A stretch of DNA of 64,000 bases from Yoonia sp. G8-12. Its GTDB lineage: Bacteria; Pseudomonadota; Alphaproteobacteria; Rhodobacterales; Rhodobacteraceae. Made by a program: the position numbers and the translations under genes. Of this stretch, positions 34,120 to 45,305 are shown piece by piece. Within the stretch, counting starts at the first letter, position 1; every line of letters begins with the position of its first letter. The notes beneath the pieces were generated by a model. The model was not told where the DNA came from. It did not search any database and saw only the letters and a program-made list of their open reading frames with translations. Location of the stretch: assembly GCF_038443675.1 (NCBI RefSeq), contig NZ_CP151762.1, forward strand, positions 372,001-436,000. The letters are read 5' to 3'.

Positions 34120-36200
34120 ACCTTGGACCATTCGAAATCCGGCCCGGACGTCCGACCCCTTTGGGGGCCACGCTGGACCCTGATGGCGTGAATTTCGCCA
34201 TCTTTTCGCGCCATGCCACCAAGGTCATGCTGTGCCTGTTCGACGAGGATGGCAACGAACACCAGATCATCACGCTGCCGGAACGTGAAGGCCATGTGTG
34301 GCACGGCTATTTCCCCGGCATGAAGGCGGGTCAGCAATATGGCGTCCGCATGGATGGGCCGTATGCGCCCGAAGAGGGGCATCGCTTTAATCCCTACAAG
34401 CTGTTGATAGATCCTTATGCCAAGCAGTTGACGGGTCATCCAACATGGAACGATGCCCTGTTCGGGTATCAAACCGGCCACAAAGACAAAGACCTCAGTT
34501 TCGACAAAACCGATAGCGCGCCATATATGCCGCGCTGTGTTGTTGTTGACCCGACATTCAACTGGCACAACGCCCACGAACCACGCCACGCTCTGGAAAG
34601 CACGATCATCTATGAGGCCCATGTCAAAGGCCTGACTGCGGGTCGCAGCGATATCCCCAACCGCGGGACCTATTTGGCGATGGCGTCTGATCCGATCCTT
34701 GAACACCTCAATAATCTGGGTGTGACGGCGGTTGAGCTTTTGCCGGTCCAAGCCTTCCTGAACGACAAATTCCTGCTGGATCGCGGGCTGACGAACTATT
34801 GGGGCTATATGACCTACGGGTTTTTTGCCCCCGATCCGCGTTATATGCAGGGCGCGGATATCGCTGAATTTCAGCAGATGGTGCGCCGTTTCCATTCGGC
34901 GGGCATCGAAGTGATATTGGATGTGGTTTACAACCACACCGCCGAAGGATCCGAGCTTGGGCCAACCCTGATGTTCCGTGGCCTGGATAACGCCAGCTAT
35001 TACCGCTTGGCCGACAACCCCCGCTACTACATTGATGATGCAGGCTGCGGGAATACGCTCGATTTCGAAAACCCCTTTGTGATCCGGCTTGTCATGGACA
35101 GCCTGCGCTATTGGGTTGAGGTCATGCATGTGGATGGCTTCCGCTTTGATCTGTGTACGGCCCTTGGGCGCACGGCGCGTGGCTTTGAACGCGACGGGCC
35201 GTTCTTCCGCGCGATTGGGCAGGACCCTGTCTTGAATCAGGTCAAACTGATCGCAGAGCCTTGGGATATCGGACCGGGGGGCTATCAGTTGGGCGCGTAC
35301 CCTGCACCCTTTGCGGAATGGAACGACAAATACCGCGACAACGTCCGCGAATTCTGGCGTGGGGATGCAGGCAAAGTGCCGGATATGGCAGAGAGGCTGA
35401 CCGGATCGGCCCCCTATTTCGATCACGACGGGCGCGCGGCGACATCATCGCTGAACTTCCTTACGGCCCATGACGGTTTCACCCTGCAAGATACCGTCAG
35501 CTATAGCCGCAAGCATAATCTGGCCAATGGCGAGGATGATCGCGACGGGCATTCCAACAACCATTCCGACAATATGGGCGTTGAAGGCCCCGCCAAGGAT
35601 GAAGCGATCAATGCCGCAAGGATGCGCCGGAAACGCAATATGATGGCAACGTTGATGTTGTCCCAAGGCACGCCAATGGTGCTGGCGGGGGACGAGCTGA
35701 GCAATTCGCAAGGTGGCAATAACAATGCCTATTGTCAGGATAATGAGATCGGCTGGGTGAATTGGCCCGATAAAGAAGACCCGTTCTTTACCTTTTGCCA
35801 GCAGGCGATTGCCTTTCGCAAAATGCACCCGCTCTTGCGCCAAAGCCGTTTTCTGCATTCACGCCAGCGCCTGATTGACGGAGAACCCGATCTTTTCTGG
35901 CGGCGGGTCGATGGTGCGCCAATGCAGCAAGAAGACTGGGATGACGCGGGCCTTGATACTCTGGTGGTGGAAATGCGGATGGCGTCGGGATCACCCGAAT
36001 ACGTCAAACGCGAAGGCGCGTTGTTGGTGATATTGAACCGCGGACAGGCGGTTGAGATTACGGCACCTGAATTGCCGAAAGGCGACACTTGGGTGCGCCG
36101 TTTTGACACCAGCCAAGAGGACGCCATCAAAGTCACGCCGGGACTGACCGTCGCGGCGGACAGTGTTGTGGTATTTTCACACGAGACCGCAGATCGGTAA
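34116..36200 (+). CDS. glgX: Glycogen debranching enzyme
   Basis: A 694-aa GH13 isoamylase-type enzyme that trims alpha-1,6 branches from limit dextrins. The N-terminal CBM48 part is followed by the barrel: EVILDVVYNHTAEGSELGPT, the nucleophile region VDGFRFDLCTALGR, the acid/base region KLIAEPWDIGPGGYQ, and FLTAHDGFTLQDTVSY. The start is TTG at 34116, overlapping the glgA stop (TTGA), which fits the tight coupling of the other glg genes; no ATG is present nearby. Its inclusion with synthesis genes suits glycogen turnover. Confidence 0.95.
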   Translation: MNLGPFEIRPGRPTPLGATLDPDGVNFAIFSRHATKVMLCLFDEDGNEHQIITLPEREGHVWHGYFPGMKAGQQYGVRMDGPYAPEEGHRFNPYKLLIDPYAKQLTGHPTWNDALFGYQTGHKDKDLSFDKTDSAPYMPRCVVVDPTFNWHNAHEPRHALESTIIYEAHVKGLTAGRSDIPNRGTYLAMASDPILEHLNNLGVTAVELLPVQAFLNDKFLLDRGLTNYWGYMTYGFFAPDPRYMQGADIAEFQQMVRRFHSAGIEVILDVVYNHTAEGSELGPTLMFRGLDNASYYRLADNPRYYIDDAGCGNTLDFENPFVIRLVMDSLRYWVEVMHVDGFRFDLCTALGRTARGFERDGPFFRAIGQDPVLNQVKLIAEPWDIGPGGYQLGAYPAPFAEWNDKYRDNVREFWRGDAGKVPDMAERLTGSAPYFDHDGRAATSSLNFLTAHDGFTLQDTVSYSRKHNLANGEDDRDGHSNNHSDNMGVEGPAKDEAINAARMRRKRNMMATLMLSQGTPMVLAGDELSNSQGGNNNAYCQDNEIGWVNWPDKEDPFFTFCQQAIAFRKMHPLLRQSRFLHSRQRLIDGEPDLFWRRVDGAPMQQEDWDDAGLDTLVVEMRMASGSPEYVKREGALLVILNRGQAVEITAPELPKGDTWVRRFDTSQEDAIKVTPGLTVAADSVVVFSHETADR

Positions 36201-36231
36201 TCTGCGATAAAGACACTAGGGAGGACGAGAC

Positions 36232-37863
36232 ATGCCGATGCAAAACGTGCGGACCACTCCAATCGACGGACAAAAGCCGGGCACAAGCGGGCTTCGCAAG
36301 AAGACCGCCATGTTCAGGCGGCCCCATTTTCTAGAAAACTACGTGCAGGCGATCTTTGACGGGATCGGTGGTGTCGCGGGCAAAACGCTTGTGATCGGCG
36401 GCGATGGTCGTTTCTTCAATGACAGTGCGATCCAGATAATCCTGCGTATGGCCAGTGCGAATAATGCGGCGAGATGCATCGTGGGGCAGGGCGGTATCCT
36501 TTCCACGCCTGCCGCGTCGCACCTGATCCGGTTGCGCAAGGCGGATGGTGGGCTGATCCTGTCAGCGAGCCATAACCCCGGTGGGCCTGATGCGGACTTT
36601 GGGTTGAAATATAACGGGCCCAACGGTGGCCCCGCGTCCGAAGCTGTGACTGACAAGATTTATGAGCGGACAAAGACGCTCGATCTCTACCAGATCACGG
36701 CGGCAGAGGATGTTGATCTTGGGTCACTTGGCGAACAGTCACTTGAAGGTATGACGGTCGAGATCGTTGATCCGGTCGCCGACTATGCCGCCCTGATGCA
36801 AACCATCGTCGATTTCGACAAGATCCGCGCCCTCTTTGCCGGTGGTTTTACCATGTGCTTTGACGCCATGCATGCCGTGACAGGCCCTTATGCCCATGCG
36901 ATCCTTGAGGGGGTGTTGGGCGCGCCAGAAGGCACGGTCATCAACGGCACCCCAAGCCCTGATTTTGGCAAGGGCCACCCCGATCCGAACCCGATTTGGG
37001 CCAAGACGCTGATGGAAAAGATGTATAGCGCTGATGCCCCTGATTTTGGTGCCGCCTCGGATGGGGACGGCGACCGCAATATGATTGTGGGGCGGGGGGC
37101 CTATGTCACGCCGTCCGATAGTCTGGCGCTCTTGACCGCCAAGGCGCATCTTGCGCCCGCCTATCGCGGTGGTCTTGCTGGCGTGGCACGCTCCATGCCG
37201 ACCTCGCGCGCGGTGGACCGCGTGGCGGAAAGCCTTGGGATTGATTGTTTTGAAACGCCAACTGGCTGGAAGTTTTTTGGTAATTTGCTGGATGCTGGCA
37301 AAGTCACGCTTTGTGGTGAAGAAAGCGCTGGTACGGGATCGGATCATGTGCGCGAAAAAGACGGTCTTTGGGCGGTGCTGTTGTGGCTGAACATTCTGGC
37401 CGAGACGCAGCAATCGGTGTCCGACCTGATGGCAGATTTGTGGAAAGCGCACGGGCGTTGCTACTACTCGCGCTATGACTATGAGGATGTGGACAGCGAC
37501 AAGGCCAACGTGATGATGGACGGGTTGCGCGCCAAGCTTGCGTCACTTGCGGGGACCAAGATTGGCGGCATCACCGTCGCAGAGGCCGATGAATTTGCCT
37601 ATCTCGATCCGGTTGATGGATCAAAATCCGCAGGCCAAGGTATCAGGATCGCCTTTGAGGGCGGTGCGCGGGCGGTGTTTCGTTTGTCGGGTACAGGCAC
37701 GCAAGGGGCTACGATCCGGCTTTATCTGGAACAACTGGTGACCGATCCGGACCGCCTGCAGGACGATCCGGAAAAGGTGCTGGCTGCTGTGCGTGATGCC
37801 GCATTGGGCGTGTCGGATTTGCAGACGCTCACCGGACGCACAGCGCCCGATGTGATCACCTAA
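36232..37863 (+). CDS. pgm: Alpha-D-glucose phosphate-specific phosphoglucomutase
   Basis: A 543-aa enzyme interconverting glucose-1-P and glucose-6-P, linking glycogen to central metabolism. The phosphoserine loop is LILSASHNPGGPDADFGLKYN (Ser in SASHNP, about residue 111), the metal site is ASDGDGDRNMIVG (about 274-286), the sugar loop includes GEESAGTGSDH, and the phosphate site is RLSGTGTQGATIRLY. The ATG has GGGAGGA ten bases upstream. It is last in the glg operon and overlaps the convergent alpha-glucosidase by four bases. Confidence 0.95.
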   Translation: MPMQNVRTTPIDGQKPGTSGLRKKTAMFRRPHFLENYVQAIFDGIGGVAGKTLVIGGDGRFFNDSAIQIILRMASANNAARCIVGQGGILSTPAASHLIRLRKADGGLILSASHNPGGPDADFGLKYNGPNGGPASEAVTDKIYERTKTLDLYQITAAEDVDLGSLGEQSLEGMTVEIVDPVADYAALMQTIVDFDKIRALFAGGFTMCFDAMHAVTGPYAHAILEGVLGAPEGTVINGTPSPDFGKGHPDPNPIWAKTLMEKMYSADAPDFGAASDGDGDRNMIVGRGAYVTPSDSLALLTAKAHLAPAYRGGLAGVARSMPTSRAVDRVAESLGIDCFETPTGWKFFGNLLDAGKVTLCGEESAGTGSDHVREKDGLWAVLLWLNILAETQQSVSDLMADLWKAHGRCYYSRYDYEDVDSDKANVMMDGLRAKLASLAGTKIGGITVAEADEFAYLDPVDGSKSAGQGIRIAFEGGARAVFRLSGTGTQGATIRLYLEQLVTDPDRLQDDPEKVLAAVRDAALGVSDLQTLTGRTAPDVIT

Positions 37864-39473
37864 AGCGGTACTTTCACCCCATGTGTCAGGTAGGCAAACC
37901 CGTTGCCTTCCAGCTTTAGGGTGTCACCGCCGATGCTGGCCGCTTGACCCAAAGCAATTTCAGCCTCAGCTTTCATCGGCACCTCATGCGTGTCTTTGGA
38001 AAGGTTGAAAATGCAGGTCAGCGTTTCGTCGTCATCGTGACGCGTGAACGCCAAAAGCGGTTCGGGCAAGTTAACGAAGGTCGTGTTCCCGCGTGACAGG
38101 GCAGGGCTATTCTTGCGGTAGGCGATCATGTCTTTGTAGTAGGACAGAATGCTATCGGGGCCTTGCTGCTGGTCCACTGCTTTGGCCGCCTGTGGTTCTT
38201 TGACAGGTAACCAGGGTTTGCCGGTCGAGAAGCCCGCATTCGGCGCATCCTTTTCCCAGACCATCGGCGTGCGGCATCCGTCGCGCCCTTTGACCGATGG
38301 CCAGAACCGCAACGCGGGCGGATCGGTCAACTCGTCGTATTCCATTTCGGTTTCGGTCTGGCCCAACTCTTCGCCCTGATAAATGCCGATGGTGCCTTCA
38401 AAGGACATCAGCATGGCACATGCGAACCGCGCCATGCTGTCCTCAGATACGGCATAATCGGCCCAGCGGGACACCTGACGCGGCACGTCATGGTTGCTGA
38501 AAGACCAATAGGGGTGGCCGTCAGGCGCGCCACGTTGGAAGCCTTCGATACAATTGCGGAAATGCTCGGCGTTGAAATCAGGGCCGAGCATCGCAAAGCT
38601 ATAGGCCATATGTAGGCGGGAATTTCCGGCGGTATATTCGCCCATAATCTCGATCGACCGGTGGCCCATTTCGCCAACCTCACCGACCATCATGATGTCG
38701 TCGTATTGGTCGGTCAGCTTGCGCAGTTTTTCCAGAAACCCGAGGTTTTCTGGCCGCGTTTTGTTATACAGGTTCTGCTGCATCCCATAAAGATCGGTCG
38801 CCATGACCTGTGGTCTGGTTTGTGCTGGCGGGTTCGAGCGCAGTTCTTGATCGTGGAAATAGTAGTTCACCGTATCAAGACGGAACCCGTCCAAGCCGCG
38901 ATCAAGCCAGAACTTGCAGGTCTCCAAGATCGCATCGACGACGTCTGGATTATGAAAGTTCAGATCAGGTTGCGAGGTCAGAAAATTGTGCTGATAATAC
39001 TGCCCGCGCTGCGGATCGAATTCCCATGCAGGGCCACCAAAATGGCTGTGCCAGTTGGTTGGCGGCGATCCATCGGGCAGGGGGTCGGCCCAGACGTACC
39101 AATCCGCCTTATCGTTGTCGCGGCTTAGGCGCGATTGCTTGAACCACTCATGTTTGTCAGAGGTATGCGACAGGACCTGATCCACAATCACTTTGAGACC
39201 GCGGTCATGTGCCTCGGTGATGAGCGTGTCGAAATCCGACAGATCACCGAACAGTGGATCAACCGCCAGATAGTCGGACACGTCATAGCCCATATCGGCC
39301 TGAGGTGATTTGAAAATCGGCGAGAGCCAGATGCAATCCGCCCCCAAATCCGCGATATGATCAAGGCGGCGTGTGATGCCGGCCAAATCCCCGACGCCGT
39401 CGCCTGTGCTATCCTGGTATGACCGCGGATAGACCTGATAGATCACTGCACTTCGCCACCATTCGCGCATCAT
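37860..39473 (-). CDS. aglA: GH13 alpha-glucosidase
   Basis: A 537-aa oligo-1,6/alpha-glucosidase type GH13 enzyme hydrolysing maltose, sucrose or similar alpha-glucosides in the cytoplasm (no signal peptide). The barrel has VDQVLSHTSDKHEWF, the nucleophile aspartate in GLDGFRLDTVNYYFHD, the acid/base glutamate in MMVGEVGE, and WSFSNHDVPRQVSRW. GAAGGAG precedes the ATG pair at 39473/39470. It converges on the glycogen operon. The symbol follows the rhizobial aglA gene by family likeness; exact substrate is unproven. Confidence 0.9.
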   Translation of the reverse strand: MMREWWRSAVIYQVYPRSYQDSTGDGVGDLAGITRRLDHIADLGADCIWLSPIFKSPQADMGYDVSDYLAVDPLFGDLSDFDTLITEAHDRGLKVIVDQVLSHTSDKHEWFKQSRLSRDNDKADWYVWADPLPDGSPPTNWHSHFGGPAWEFDPQRGQYYQHNFLTSQPDLNFHNPDVVDAILETCKFWLDRGLDGFRLDTVNYYFHDQELRSNPPAQTRPQVMATDLYGMQQNLYNKTRPENLGFLEKLRKLTDQYDDIMMVGEVGEMGHRSIEIMGEYTAGNSRLHMAYSFAMLGPDFNAEHFRNCIEGFQRGAPDGHPYWSFSNHDVPRQVSRWADYAVSEDSMARFACAMLMSFEGTIGIYQGEELGQTETEMEYDELTDPPALRFWPSVKGRDGCRTPMVWEKDAPNAGFSTGKPWLPVKEPQAAKAVDQQQGPDSILSYYKDMIAYRKNSPALSRGNTTFVNLPEPLLAFTRHDDDETLTCIFNLSKDTHEVPMKAEAEIALGQAASIGGDTLKLEGNGFAYLTHGVKVPL

Positions 39474-39566
39474 GAGGCTCCTTCGTTTGGGGGTTCCTGT
39501 TCGGAGTGGCGTAGATTGAAATCTGAGAGACGTAAACCGCTTCTACAGCACCGATTGTCGCGGCTT

Positions 39567-39595
39567 TATGTGAAAACAACGCGGGGGTAGGTCAA
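39567..39595 (-). promoter_or_regulatory. Candidate promoter of the alpha-glucosidase gene
   Basis: On the minus strand TTGACC (39595-39590) and CACATA (39572-39567) are spaced by 17 bases, about 95 bases upstream of the start. The -35 is good, the -10 is weak. The rest of the 256-base gap to the urease cluster holds no gene I can support. Confidence 0.35.
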
Positions 39596-39774
39596 CTGCC
39601 GATCATGCGGGCATGTGCGGCCTTTCGTGCGTAATTATTGGGCATTTAGGGAAAGCCCTATTCTCATTTGCGTCAACCACTGCCTTCGGGTTGCTGATTG
39701 TGCGCAAACTCATAGCGCAATGAGAATCTTTGGAGCGCATCATTAACCTCCCTTTCCATATCAACTCGCAGGAT

Positions 39775-40584
39775 ATGCACTCCGCGCAACCGCGCGCGCG
39801 CGGCACTGCGTCTTTGACCGTGGCCGGTGATGCACGGGGCCGCACCGGCCTTGTCGATTTGCGCCATGCGGGATCTTCAAAACTGGTTTTCCCGCGCAAT
39901 TTCAACGACGCGCTTGAGGCGATCCTCGTCAATACGGCGGGCGGGATAACGGGGGGCGACCAGTATAGGCTGGCGGCAACTGTACGCACCGGCGGCACGC
40001 TGACCCTGACAACACAAGCCGCAGAACGTGCTTACCGTGCGCAAGTGAACGAGGTGGGCCACGTTGAGACAACATTGACGGTCGCAGCCGATGCCTGCCT
40101 GAACTGGTTGCCACAAGAACTGATCCTGTTCGATCATTGCGCCCTGCGGCGGCGGTTGCAGATTGATCTGCAAGGCAACGCAGAGCTGTTGATGGTTGAG
40201 CCGGTTGTCTTTGGGCGCGCCGCCATGAATGAACACCTCAGCGACGTTTTTTTCACTGATCGCATCCGTATCAATCGTGATGGCCAGCCGATCTATCTGG
40301 ACGGTATGGACTTGTCGGGTGATGCTGCGGCACATACCGCGCGCCGCGCGATTGGCGGTGGTGCGCGGGCCATGGCCAGTCTGGTGCTGGTGCGCCCTGA
40401 TGCTGCTGCACAACTGGACACGCTGCGTGCCATGCTGCCGCCCACAGCAGGGGCCAGTCTGCTGGCCGATGATGTGTTGGTCATACGTCAGCTGGCCGAA
40501 GACAGCTTTGCGCTCCGCCGTGACCTGATGCTGATACTTAGTCACCTGACAAACAATTCCCTTCCCATTTCATGGAGGCTTTGA
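39775..40584 (+). CDS. ureD: Urease accessory protein UreD
   Basis: Urease assembly factor that binds apo-urease and channels nickel together with UreF and UreG. About 269 aa from the ATG at 39775 (MHSAQPRARGTASLTVA); the frame continues to a TTG at 39730, adding 15 residues with no homology, so this start is chosen. Family landmarks are NTAGGITGGDQY (about 54-65), TTQAAERAYR and WLPQELILFD. It is the first gene of the urease operon. The 3' end precedes ureA by three bases and contains its ribosome site. Confidence 0.92.
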   Translation: MHSAQPRARGTASLTVAGDARGRTGLVDLRHAGSSKLVFPRNFNDALEAILVNTAGGITGGDQYRLAATVRTGGTLTLTTQAAERAYRAQVNEVGHVETTLTVAADACLNWLPQELILFDHCALRRRLQIDLQGNAELLMVEPVVFGRAAMNEHLSDVFFTDRIRINRDGQPIYLDGMDLSGDAAAHTARRAIGGGARAMASLVLVRPDAAAQLDTLRAMLPPTAGASLLADDVLVIRQLAEDSFALRRDLMLILSHLTNNSLPISWRL

Positions 40585-40889
40585 GCCATGCAACTAACCC
40601 CCGCGAAAAAGACAAGTTGCTGATCGCGATGGCCGCCGAGGTGGCGCGCAAGCGGCTGGCGCGTGGTGTGAAACTCAACCACCCCGAAGCGATTGCCCTG
40701 ATCACCGATGCGGTCGTTGAAGGCGCGCGCGATGGCCGGTCCGTTGCCGATATGATGGAGGTGGGAGGGCGCGTCATTTCCAAAGACCAATGCATGGAAG
40801 GGATCGCCGAGATGATCCACGAGGTGCAGGTCGAGGCCACATTCCCCGACGGCACCAAGCTTGTCACAGTCCACAACCCAATCAGGTAG
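40572..40889 (+). CDS. ureA: Urease gamma subunit, start region probably frameshifted
   Basis: Small structural subunit of urease, which hydrolyses urea to ammonia and carbamate. The body PREKDKLLIAMAAEVARKRLARGVKLNHPEAI is canonical to the end HNPIR. The frame as sequenced starts at 40572 with a non-homologous leader MEALSHATN. A perfect GGAGG at 40574-40578 instead points to ATG 40588, whose first codons read MQLTP before the frame is lost in a C5 run (40598-40602). One more C would give MQLTPREKD and exactly 100 aa, the family length. I infer a missing base; the listed frame could rescue the protein only without a proper ribosome site. Confidence 0.88.
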   Translation: MEALSHATNPREKDKLLIAMAAEVARKRLARGVKLNHPEAIALITDAVVEGARDGRSVADMMEVGGRVISKDQCMEGIAEMIHEVQVEATFPDGTKLVTVHNPIR

Positions 40890-40895
40890 GCGCAT

Positions 40896-41201
40896 ATGAT
40901 CCCCGGAGAACTCTTTCCCGCCGATGGCAATCTTGTCCTGAACGCAGGCGCTGTCGCGATGACGCTGATGGTCGCCAATAAAGGCGACAGGCCCGTGCAG
41001 GTCGGCAGCCATTATCATTTCGCGGAAAGCAACCCCGCGCTTGATTTTGATCGCGATGTCGCACGCGGTATGCGGCTTGATATCGCATCTGGCACCGCTG
41101 TGCGTTTCGAACCGGGCCAGCGCCGCGAAGTGCAGCTGATCCCGATGAGCGGCGCACGGCGCATTTTTGGGTTCAATCAACAGATCATGGGAGACCTGTA
41201 A
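40896..41201 (+). CDS. ureB: Urease beta subunit
   Basis: A 101-aa structural subunit, MIPGELFPADGNLVLNAG at the N-terminus, with the family segment QVGSHYHFAESNPALDFDR (about 36-54) and the C-terminal GFNQQIMGDL. Standard length. Starts six bases after the ureA stop and ends one base before the ureC start, so ureABC are one transcript. Confidence 0.97.
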   Translation: MIPGELFPADGNLVLNAGAVAMTLMVANKGDRPVQVGSHYHFAESNPALDFDRDVARGMRLDIASGTAVRFEPGQRREVQLIPMSGARRIFGFNQQIMGDL

Positions 41202-41202
41202 G

Positions 41203-42912
<1,710 letters not shown>

Positions 42913-42920
42913 GGTCTGCC

Positions 42921-43394
42921 ATGCAACAGCTTCCTATTGCCCAAATCATTCACCGCGCAGGCCAGTGGTCAGTCCCTGCCGCGCAGTGCGAACTTGACTA
43001 TGCCGCGCGGTTCCTGCGCCGCAAGCGGTTGACGACCACAACGGGAGAGCCATTTTTGATTGATCTGGCCCAAACCACGTCACTCGATCACGGCGATGCG
43101 CTGGAACTGAATGACGGACGGCTGATCGAGATTTGCGCCGCCCAAGAGGCGCTTTACCGCGTCACGGCAACGGACCTAACGCGCGTCGCGTGGCATGTGG
43201 GCAACCGGCATACGCCGTGCCAGATTGCGGCGGATCATCTGGTCATTCAGGCCGATCCGGTGATTGGTCATATGCTCGAACATATTGGTGCGACGGTCAC
43301 ACCGATCACGGCGGCGTTTACCCCCGAAGGTGGCGCATACGGTCACGGGCGCACGCATAGCCACGAACATGTCGCCACCGCCCATGACCACTGA
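42921..43394 (+). CDS. ureE: Urease accessory protein UreE (nickel chaperone)
   Basis: A 157-aa nickel-binding metallochaperone. The N-terminal peptide-binding domain is followed by the metal-binding domain with the conserved NRHTPCQIAADHLVIQADPVIGHMLEHIGA. The C-terminus is a histidine-rich tail (GHGRTHSHEHVATAHDH) able to bind extra nickel. GAGG lies before the ATG. It overlaps ureF by 11 bases. It delivers nickel to the UreDFG complex. Confidence 0.94.
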   Translation: MQQLPIAQIIHRAGQWSVPAAQCELDYAARFLRRKRLTTTTGEPFLIDLAQTTSLDHGDALELNDGRLIEICAAQEALYRVTATDLTRVAWHVGNRHTPCQIAADHLVIQADPVIGHMLEHIGATVTPITAAFTPEGGAYGHGRTHSHEHVATAHDH

Positions 43395-44030
43395 ACGCGA
43401 TATCCTGACCTTGGCGCAATGGCTGTCGCCCGCGTTTCCTGTGGGGGCGTTTGCCTATTCGCATGGGCTCGAGTCGGCGGTACAGGCGGGGTGGGTTGCT
43501 TCAGGGCCGGAACTGGCTGAATGGCTGGAGGATGTAATTGCGCATGGCAGCGGTTGTAACGACTGTATCTTGCTGCGCGCGGCCTATGGCGCTCATGGGC
43601 CAGAGGCGCTGGCCGAGGTCAATGCGATGGCAAAGGCCGTTGCCGCATCAAGCGAACGCCAGTTGGAGCAAGTATTGCAGGGTGCGGCCTTTTGCAAAAC
43701 GACCGGTGCAATCTGGGGGGTGAAGGGGCAGAGTACCTCTATCCTGTTGCCGTCGGTGCCGCTGCTGCCAAGCTGCAGATTGACGCGACCTTGACCGCTG
43801 CGATGTATCTGCACGCCGTTACCAGCAATCTGATTTCAGCCGCGCAACGCCTCATGCCGCTGGGCCAGACCGAAGGGCAGGCGGTTCTTGCTGCACTTTC
43901 GCCGCTATGCGAAGAGACCGCGAAGGCTGCAATGTCGCTTACCTGCGACGAACTGCAAAGCACGGCGTTCCTGTCCGACATCGCCGCGATGCGGCACGAA
44001 ACGCAACAACCAAGGATTTTCCGCTCATGA
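43384..44030 (+). pseudogene. ureF: Urease accessory protein UreF, one-base frameshift
   Basis: All-helical GTPase-activating partner of UreG in urease maturation. The N-terminal part from ATG 43384 is typical: LAQWLSPAFPVGAFAYSHGLESAV and the segment through AAFCKTTGAIWG. The frame then departs, while the rest of the family sequence (EYLYPVAVGAAAAKLQ, LHAVTSNLISAAQRLMPLGQTEGQ) continues in another frame up to 44030. The break falls in 43715-43728, where one more G in the six-G or the following four-G run restores 215 aa. Probably a sequencing error, because ureDABCEG are otherwise intact. The stop overlaps ureG (ATGA). Confidence 0.88.
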
Positions 44031-44650
44031 CCCGAATGAATGGACCGCTTCGCGTTGGCATCGGTGGCCCCGTTGGTGCAGGCAAGACAACGCTGACGGC
44101 GGCATTGGCGCGTGCGCTCCATCCGACCTATTCGATCGGTGTAATCACCAACGATATCTACACCCAAGAAGACGCCGAAGCGCTCATGCGGATGCAAATC
44201 TTGCCGCAGGACCGTGTGATTGGCGTTGAAACCGGCGGGTGCCCGCATACGGCCATCCGCGAAGATGCTTCGATCAATCTGGCGGCTGTGGCCGAGATGC
44301 AAAACCGCCATGCCACGCTTGATCTGGTGTTGATCGAAAGCGGCGGCGATAACCTGTCCGCCACGTTCAGCCCCGAATTGGCCGATCTTACGATCTATGT
44401 CATCGACGTCGCCGCAGGCGAGGAAATTCCCCGCAAAGGTGGTCCGGCGATCACGCGGTCCGATCTGCTGGTCATCAACAAAACCGACCTCGCCCCGCAT
44501 GTAGGCGCCTCGCTTGAGGTGATGGAACGCGACAGCAAGCGGATGCGCGGGGATGGGCCGTTTGTGTTTTGCGCCCTGCGCCACGGGACAGGGGTTGATG
44601 CCGTTGTGGATTTCATCAAACAGGCGGGCGGGCTTAGTGCGTCAGCATAG
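44027..44650 (+). CDS. ureG: Urease accessory protein UreG (GTPase)
   Basis: A 207-aa SIMIBI-class GTPase that drives nickel insertion. The P-loop GPVGAGKTTL is at about 14-23, the Glu-rich switch ESGGDN at about 105-110, and the conserved metal motif CPH (GGCPHTAIREDAS) at about 72-74. The G4 motif NKTD is present in LLVINKTDLAPHVG. The start at 44027 overlaps the ureF stop. It converges on the LysE gene with a 17-base overlap. Confidence 0.96.
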   Translation: MTRMNGPLRVGIGGPVGAGKTTLTAALARALHPTYSIGVITNDIYTQEDAEALMRMQILPQDRVIGVETGGCPHTAIREDASINLAAVAEMQNRHATLDLVLIESGGDNLSATFSPELADLTIYVIDVAAGEEIPRKGGPAITRSDLLVINKTDLAPHVGASLEVMERDSKRMRGDGPFVFCALRHGTGVDAVVDFIKQAGGLSASA

Positions 44651-45233
44651 GATAGAGCGACACCACCAATAAAACCGCCATCGTCACGTTGAAGACCCGC
44701 AATCGCCGCGCGGTGCCCAACCAGCGACGAACCTGTACCCCCATCCACGCCCAGACCGTGACGGACGGCAGATTCACAGCGGCAAAGACTACGGCAACCA
44801 TCACAGACCCGATGATCAGGCCCCGATCCTGCGGGGCATAGGCGCTGATCGCAGTGATTGCCATGAACCACGCTTTGGGATTGACCCATTGGAACGCTGC
44901 GGCCTGTAAAAAGGTGAACGGCTTGCCCGTGACCTTTTTTGCCTCGGGCGGCACAGCATTGGCGATTTTCCACGCGAGCCAAAGCATATAGGCCGCGCTC
45001 AGGACTTTGAGTGCGATATTCAGGACGGGGTAGGTGGCAAATATCTGTAGCAACACAATGCCGACCATCGCCACCATAAAGGCATGGCCGATGGAAATGC
45101 CTAGCATATGCGGCACCGTCCGGCGCAAACCATAGTTCGCCCCCGAAGCCATGAGCATCAGGTTGTTGGGCCCGGGTGTGACAGAGCTCGCAAAAGCGAA
45201 GCCGATCAATGCGATAAGGATTTCATAGGTCAT
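44634..45233 (-). CDS. LysE-family amino-acid exporter
   Basis: A 199-aa inner-membrane protein with about six helices. The N-terminal family signature is TPGPNNLMLMASGANYGLRRTVPHMLGISIGH (about 19-50), typical of LysE/RhtB exporters. The start MTYEILIAL at 45233 is chosen by homology. It diverges from the Lrp-type gene at 45306, across 72 bases, the usual arrangement of an exporter and its regulator. Substrate unknown, probably an amino acid. Confidence 0.92.
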   Translation of the reverse strand: MTYEILIALIGFAFASSVTPGPNNLMLMASGANYGLRRTVPHMLGISIGHAFMVAMVGIVLLQIFATYPVLNIALKVLSAAYMLWLAWKIANAVPPEAKKVTGKPFTFLQAAAFQWVNPKAWFMAITAISAYAPQDRGLIIGSVMVAVVFAAVNLPSVTVWAWMGVQVRRWLGTARRLRVFNVTMAVLLVVSLYPMLTH

Positions 45234-45305
45234 AACGCAATGATACGCGGCATAGACCGCAATGAAATTGCCAAAGTGAAACTGTTTGGAATAATACTGC
45301 AATCC

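Noticed and set aside
34080..35426. 448-codon minus-strand frame opposite glgX
   Set aside because: Antisense shadow produced by the codon bias of a well-supported GH13 gene.
39603..39998. 131-codon minus-strand frame across the ureD start
   Set aside because: It overlaps conserved ureD codons and has no start signal; rejected as chance.
40588..40623. A short independent peptide gene MQLTPAKKTSC before ureA
   Set aside because: It is the correct UreA start read through a missing base, not a separate gene.
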